Of a stretch of DNA of 64,000 nucleotides, positions 59,664-64,000 are shown one piece after another. The stretch lies in assembly GCF_006440775.1 (NCBI RefSeq), contig NZ_VFTZ01000019.1, positions 1-64,000 of the forward strand. Direction: 5' to 3'. A model generated the notes under the pieces. That model saw nothing but the letters and a program-made list of their open reading frames with translations. It was not told the origin of the DNA and made no database searches. The number at the start of each line of letters is the position of its first letter. Position 1 is the first letter of the stretch. This DNA is from Mesorhizobium sp. B2-7-2. Its GTDB lineage: Bacteria > Pseudomonadota > Alphaproteobacteria > Rhizobiales > Rhizobiaceae. A program made the position numbers and the translations under genes.

Positions 59664-60758
59664 ATGCAGCAACCCGGCCGGGCCGCAGAGATCAAGGCGA
59701 ACGGGATAGGCAAGAGCTTCGGCTCGTTCCGGGCGCTGGATAATCTGACGCTCGATATCGGCCGCGGCGAGTTCCTGACGCTGCTTGGGCCTTCCGGCTC
59801 CGGCAAGACCACCTTCCTGATGATCCTGGCCGGCTTCGTGCAGCCGAGCGAAGGCAAGCTTTTCAGCGACGGCGTAGACATCACCAATCGGCCGGCCGAG
59901 CAGCGCGCCGCCGGCATGGTGTTCCAGGGCTACGCACTATTCCCGCATATGAGCGTGGAGCAGAACATCGCCTTCCCGCTCAAGGTGCGCAAGAAATCCA
60001 CTTCCGAGATCAAAAACCGTGTCGGCGAGATGATAGAACGCGTCGGTCTCAATGGCCACGAGAAGAAGCTGCCGGCGCAGCTTTCCGGCGGCCAGCAGCA
60101 GCGTGTGGCGCTGGCCCGCGCGCTGGTGTTCGAGCCGGGCGTGCTGTTGCTCGACGAACCGTTCTCGGCGCTGGACAAGAGCCTGCGCGGCCAGATGCAG
60201 GCCGAGATGAAGCGGCTGCACCAGGAGACCGGCACCACCTTCGTCTTCGTTACGCACGACCAGAGCGAGGCGCTGGCACTGTCGTCGCGCGTCGCCATCT
60301 TCAACCACGGCAAGCTGTTGCAGGTCGGCAGGCCTGACGAGGTCTATAACCGGCCAACCAACCGGTTCGTCGCCGAGTTCCTGGGCGAGATCAACATGCT
60401 GCCGGTGAAGGGCGTGCGTCCCGCCGACAATGGCGCGACCGGGCTCTGCGAGGACCGCGCGGTCAACATGCGATGCAAGGCCGAGGCGATCAAAGGCGAC
60501 GCGATCCTCGCCATCCGCCCCGAGGACATGTCGATCGCGCCGGAAGCGTTCGCCAACCAAAACGGCATTGCTGCGACGGCCGTCGCCTCGACTTATCTCG
60601 GTGCCGCGACCAAGCTTGACCTCACCACGCGCCAGGGCGCCAAGGTCACCGTCTCGGTGCCGAACGAGGTCGCGGCCGCTGCGCTGAGCAAGGGCAATTC
60701 CGTCTGGCTGACCTGGCCGGCGGAGAAGGGTTTCCTCCTTCCGGACGGAGGACAATAG
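59664..60758 (+). CDS. ABC transporter ATP-binding protein, spermidine/putrescine (PotA)-type
   Basis: 364 residues from ATG 59664 (AAAGAGGC site). Walker A LLGPSGSGKTTFLMILAG, signature LSGGQQQRVALARAL, Walker B VLLLDEPFSALD, and a C-terminal TOBE_2 domain (about 275-360). PotA-type ATPases power importers of polyamines, opines, putrescine, ferric iron or 2-aminoethylphosphonate. First gene of a four-gene importer operon. Confidence 0.93.
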   Translation: MQQPGRAAEIKANGIGKSFGSFRALDNLTLDIGRGEFLTLLGPSGSGKTTFLMILAGFVQPSEGKLFSDGVDITNRPAEQRAAGMVFQGYALFPHMSVEQNIAFPLKVRKKSTSEIKNRVGEMIERVGLNGHEKKLPAQLSGGQQQRVALARALVFEPGVLLLDEPFSALDKSLRGQMQAEMKRLHQETGTTFVFVTHDQSEALALSSRVAIFNHGKLLQVGRPDEVYNRPTNRFVAEFLGEINMLPVKGVRPADNGATGLCEDRAVNMRCKAEAIKGDAILAIRPEDMSIAPEAFANQNGIAATAVASTYLGAATKLDLTTRQGAKVTVSVPNEVAAAALSKGNSVWLTWPAEKGFLLPDGGQ

Positions 60759-60829
60759 AGAGCGCCGCCGCGGCCTTAATTCGCCGCCCGGCTTCCGGTT
60801 CAAAATCAACGACAACAAGGGGAACTGAC

Positions 60830-61945
60830 ATGACGAACGAAACCAAGAAACAAACGATCGAAGCCCTCGCCGAGCGGACCAGGCGCGGCGAGATCTCGCG
60901 CCGCCAGTTCGCACAGCTTGCGGGCCTCGTGCTCGCCGGCACGCCGATGCTTTTGCGCTCGACCCGCGCTCAAGCCGAGACCAAAGGGCTGGTGCTGGTG
61001 AACTGGGGCGGCGACGCCATCACGGCTTACGACGCCGCTTATGGCCAGCCCTTCACCAAGGACACCGGCATCCCTGTCAAGATGGACGGTTCCGGCCCGA
61101 CCGAAGGTGCTATCGCCGCGCAGTACAAGAGCGGCGCGCCGACCTGGGACCTGGTCGACGTCGATCCGTTCTCGGCCATCACGCTCGGCGGCCAGGGCAT
61201 GCTCGAGCCGATCGACTACAAGGTCGTCGACAAGAGCAAGATGCGGCCGGGCTTCGGCTGGGAATATGCCGCCTCGACCTATTTCTTCTCCTATGTGATC
61301 GCCTACGACTCGCAGAAATTCGGCTCCAACGTGCCGACCGGCATGGCCGATTTCTTCGACGTCAAGAAATTCCCGGGCAAGCGCTCGCTCTACAAATGGG
61401 GCGTGTCGAGCTGGGAAGTGGCGCTGCTGGCAGACGGTGTGGCACCCGCCTCGCTCTATCCGCTCGATCTGAAGCGCGCGCATGACAAAATCGCCGCCTT
61501 CAAGGAAAACGTCGTCTCCTATTGGGGCGGCGGCGCCGAAAGCCAGAGCGTGCTGCTCAACGGCGAGGCATCGATGGCGATCGTGTGGTCGACCCGCGCC
61601 TCGCTGATCGAGCAGGACTCCGGCGGCCAGATCAAGTTCATCTGGGACCAGGGCCTGATCTCGCCCGGGGCACTGGCGGTGCTGAAGAACAATCCCGGCG
61701 GCAAGGACGCGGCGATGAAGTTCATCGCCAGCACCCAGGATCCGCAGAAGGAGCTGGTGATGTTCGACAAGCTCGGACAGGGCCCGGCCAATCCGGCGGC
61801 CGATGCGCTGATCCCGGCCGACAAGAAGCGCATCAACCCGGTCGATCCGGACAATATGAAGAAGCAGATCCCGCTCGACATGGATTGGTACGCCAAGAAT
61901 TACGGCGCCGCGCTCGACGAATACACCAAGATCATCTCGGCCTGA
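60830..61945 (+). CDS. Periplasmic substrate-binding protein, PotD-type
   Basis: 371 residues. The N-terminal SRRQFAQLAGLVLAG is a Tat-like signal with an RR pair, cleaved near TRAQA-E. The mature protein (GLVLVNWGGDAITAYDAAYG, YFFSYVIAYDSQKFGSNVPT) belongs to the spermidine/putrescine-binding SBP group. It is 71 bp after the ATPase gene and is followed by a hairpin that would set it in excess over the permeases. Ligand not assignable. Confidence 0.9.
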   Translation: MTNETKKQTIEALAERTRRGEISRRQFAQLAGLVLAGTPMLLRSTRAQAETKGLVLVNWGGDAITAYDAAYGQPFTKDTGIPVKMDGSGPTEGAIAAQYKSGAPTWDLVDVDPFSAITLGGQGMLEPIDYKVVDKSKMRPGFGWEYAASTYFFSYVIAYDSQKFGSNVPTGMADFFDVKKFPGKRSLYKWGVSSWEVALLADGVAPASLYPLDLKRAHDKIAAFKENVVSYWGGGAESQSVLLNGEASMAIVWSTRASLIEQDSGGQIKFIWDQGLISPGALAVLKNNPGGKDAAMKFIASTQDPQKELVMFDKLGQGPANPAADALIPADKKRINPVDPDNMKKQIPLDMDWYAKNYGAALDEYTKIISA

Positions 61946-61992
61946 GAGCGGGATGCATTTTGATGGATTGGGGCATCCCGCTCTGTCTTTTT
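61945..61992 (+). terminator. Attenuating hairpin between binding-protein and permease genes
   Basis: AGAGCGGGATG (61945-61955) pairs with CATCCCGCTCT (61974-61984), followed by GTCTTTTTGTT. This has the form of a partial Rho-independent terminator right after the SBP stop. A second palindrome, CCAAGTGATTTCACTTGG, follows at 62013-62030. Such signals commonly lower permease expression relative to the SBP. Confidence 0.75.
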
Positions 61993-62063
61993 GTTGGTCG
62001 CATTTGTGCGACGCCAAGTGATTTCACTTGGCTGCAAAATGCTCTGCCGAGACTTTCTGACCG

Positions 62064-62897
62064 ATGAGAGGCCCCCTCTCCGACAGGATGGGCGCGGCGC
62101 TGTTGATGGCGCCGCTGCTCCTGTTTCTGATCCTTGCCTACGCCTGGCCCTTCCTCGGCGTGGTGAAGTGGAGTTTTACCCTCCCAACGCCAGGCCTCGG
62201 CCAGTACCACGCCTTGCTCACCGACGACCTTGTGCAGTCGGTGTTCATCCGCACGCTGCGCATCGCGGCGATCGTCACCGTGGTCTCGGTGACCGCAGCC
62301 TATGCCATCACCGTGGTGTGGGTGCGCGGCAGTCCGGCGCAGCGCGTGCTTGCCGAGTTCTGCATCCTGGTGCCGTTCTGGATCTCGGTGCTGACGCGCG
62401 CCTTCGGCTGGGTGGCGTTGCTCTCCAATCGCGGCCTGATCAACACCTGGCTGCAATCGATCGGCTTCATCTCGGAGCCGCTGACCTTGGTGCGCAACGA
62501 GTTCGGCGTCATCGTCGGCATGTCGCATTTCCTCATCCCCTTCGCGGTGTTCCCGCTGGCATCCGCCATGCGCAGCCTGGACGAGCGCGTGCTGCTTGCG
62601 GCGCGCGGCCTGGGCTCCAGCCGCATGCGCACCTTCTGGACGGTGTTCGTGCCGATGACGCGCTCCGGCATCATCGGCTCGGCGCTGATCACCTTCGTCT
62701 TCTCGCTGGGCTTCTTCGTCACGCCGGCAATCCTCGGCGGCGGCCGCAGCGTGATGATCGCGGAGCTGATTTATCTGCGCATCTTCCAGAGCCCGGACTG
62801 GGGGCTGGGCGCGGCGATCAGCGTCGTGCTGGTGGTGTTCGTCGGCGCGCTGATGGCGCTGCTGTTCCGCTACGTCAAACCGAAGCAATTGGTGTAG
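62064..62897 (+). CDS. ABC transporter permease, PotB-type
   Basis: 277 residues, six TM helices. The cytoplasmic EAA loop is visible as RVLLAARGLGSSRMRTFWTV followed by FVPMTRSGIIGSALITFVFS. It pairs with the next gene to form the membrane pore. SBP-to-permease spacing of about 120 bp contains the hairpin described above. Confidence 0.92.
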   Translation: MRGPLSDRMGAALLMAPLLLFLILAYAWPFLGVVKWSFTLPTPGLGQYHALLTDDLVQSVFIRTLRIAAIVTVVSVTAAYAITVVWVRGSPAQRVLAEFCILVPFWISVLTRAFGWVALLSNRGLINTWLQSIGFISEPLTLVRNEFGVIVGMSHFLIPFAVFPLASAMRSLDERVLLAARGLGSSRMRTFWTVFVPMTRSGIIGSALITFVFSLGFFVTPAILGGGRSVMIAELIYLRIFQSPDWGLGAAISVVLVVFVGALMALLFRYVKPKQLV

Positions 62898-62901
62898 CAC
62901 G

Positions 62902-63708
62902 ATGCCGACCTACCGCCCCGGCCCCGTCTCGCTGCTCCTCGCCGTGCTGGTGGCGCTCTTCCTGCTGATGCCGCTGCTTGCCGTCATCCCGGTGTCGCTG
63001 ACGCCGAGCCGGATGCTGACCATGCCGACGGGTGAATTATCGCTGCGCCACTACCGTTCGCTGATCGAGGATCCGCGCTGGTTGGACTCGATCCTGCTGT
63101 CGCTCAGGATCGGCATCGTCAGCAGCGTTCTCTCGACGGCACTGGCGCTCACCTTCAGCCTCGGTGTGTGGATGTTCCAGCCGCGCTTCACCGCCGCTCT
63201 TGTCGGCTTCGTGCTGTTGCCGATGGTGGTGCCGCCGGTGGTCTCGGCGGTGACGCTCTATTTCCTGCTCACCTCGGTTTCCGGCATCACCTCCTTCTTC
63301 GGGTATGATACCTGGCTGGGCGTCGCCATGGCGCATTCGGTGATGACCGTGCCTTTCGCCACGGTGCTCATCCTGGTGTCGCTCAGCCAGCTCGACCGGC
63401 GCATCGACCTTGCCGCGCGCGGGCTCGGCGCCAGCGTGTGGGAGCGCGCGACGCGCGTCATCATGCCCAACATCAAGTTCGGCATTGTCACCGCGGCGCT
63501 GCTGTCTTTCGTGCTCTCCTGGGAGGAGATCGGCGTGACGCTGTTCATCACCTCGGTCAACGCCATCACCCTGCCGCGCCTAATGTGGATGGGCCTGCGT
63601 GATAACATCGACCCGGCGATCGCCGCGCTCTCGGTGATCCTGATCATCATCACCGTGCTGGTGCTCGCCGTGCGCAGCGTCGTCACAAGGCAGCGCGGCG
63701 CACGCTAG
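62902..63708 (+). CDS. ABC transporter permease, PotC-type
   Basis: 268 residues, six TM helices. The EAA loop is RRIDLAARGLGASVWERATR then VIMPNIKFGIVTAALLSFVL. It starts 4 bases after the PotB-type stop, so the two are translationally linked. It ends the importer operon. Confidence 0.92.
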   Translation: MPTYRPGPVSLLLAVLVALFLLMPLLAVIPVSLTPSRMLTMPTGELSLRHYRSLIEDPRWLDSILLSLRIGIVSSVLSTALALTFSLGVWMFQPRFTAALVGFVLLPMVVPPVVSAVTLYFLLTSVSGITSFFGYDTWLGVAMAHSVMTVPFATVLILVSLSQLDRRIDLAARGLGASVWERATRVIMPNIKFGIVTAALLSFVLSWEEIGVTLFITSVNAITLPRLMWMGLRDNIDPAIAALSVILIIITVLVLAVRSVVTRQRGAR

Positions 63709-64000
63709 AGCGATGCTTCGGCGGGCGGCAAGCCACGTCGTCATCCCGAAGTGCAAGAGGCCCGCCGGAGCGGCGAGCCTCCTACGGAGCCGAAGTGGAA
63801 GCTCGGCGCCATCATGATCCGGGGGTGTGGATCGACTCGAAATTTAGCCAACAGCGCCCGACCAGGCGACTTACAAATCTGTAATCTTCGGCTGATCCAG
63901 GCCCCCGCTCATACTCAAAATCATTTACTATCAGGGGCTTGCAGCGAAAATCGGGCTTCCAAGCGTCGCCTCTCAAACAAACGTGATGAACCGCCCGGCG
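63709..64000. other. Intergenic region at the window end
   Basis: No gene start is seen. A GC-rich inverted segment (AGGCCCGCCGGAGCGGCGAG) near 63749-63768 may be a weak terminator for the importer operon. From about 63840 the sequence becomes A/T-richer and may be promoter DNA for a gene beyond the window. Confidence 0.45.

Overview
The window is GC-rich chromosomal DNA from an alphaproteobacterium of the order Hyphomicrobiales (Rhizobiales), most likely Mesorhizobium or a close relative. This rests on gene content and repeats, not on a database search. The indicators are a BA14K-family protein, DUF982 and DUF1488 proteins, a Usg protein, a DmeR/DmeF-type metal-efflux pair, a DUF2778 protein, many tiny conserved proteins, and several families of short palindromic intergenic repeats. 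No rRNA, tRNA, CRISPR array, complete insertion sequence or prophage is visible.

Layout. 0-7 kb: an exported protein, a divergent TetR/VOC pair, the dmeRF metal-efflux operon, an AraC-type remnant and small hypothetical proteins. 7-11 kb: a LuxR-type two-component pair, then two Gly/Asn-rich exported paralogues sharing a C-terminal domain and an upstream element, next to an unusual 8-mer tandem array. 11-15 kb: an EamA exporter and minCDE. 15-19 kb: very small proteins (DUF982, zinc ribbon, Lys/Ala-rich, DUF1488, an ATGA-coupled operon) and a two-domain BA14K protein. 20-25.5 kb: a KamA-type radical SAM enzyme, an acyl-CoA synthetase and a coiled-coil protein.

25.9-33.2 kb is a protein-quality-control island: two Hsp20 genes (one N-terminally truncated), usg, groES-groEL behind a CIRCE operator, small proteins, a DUF982 gene broken by one TAG codon, and htpG. 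33-43 kb: ABC-F ATPase, 2OG-Fe(II) oxygenase, AhpD-like and OsmC proteins, a second gene broken by a single TAG, a phosphoesterase with a divergent di-haem peroxidase, and an HxlR-regulated pair. 43-52 kb: small membrane proteins, PAP2 and DUF2127 membrane proteins, a DUF4396-multicopper oxidase fusion, a DUF2778 protein, a frameshifted glycosyltransferase and a DUF4239 protein.

52.7-63.7 kb is catabolic: ThuA/ThuB-like sugar genes, a BKACE enzyme, an amidinotransferase-fold hydrolase, an M20-type amidohydrolase, a LysR regulator and a four-gene spermidine/putrescine-type ABC importer. I infer an uptake and degradation module for a guanidino, polyamine or amide compound, substrate unknown.

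The observations most worth checking are the truncated Hsp20 whose start codon overlaps the stop of a 16-codon leader, the two in-frame amber codons in otherwise intact genes, the Gly/Asn-rich paralogues with a shared upstream element, and the 7-8-mer tandem arrays at gene borders. I found no clear new defence or mobile system.
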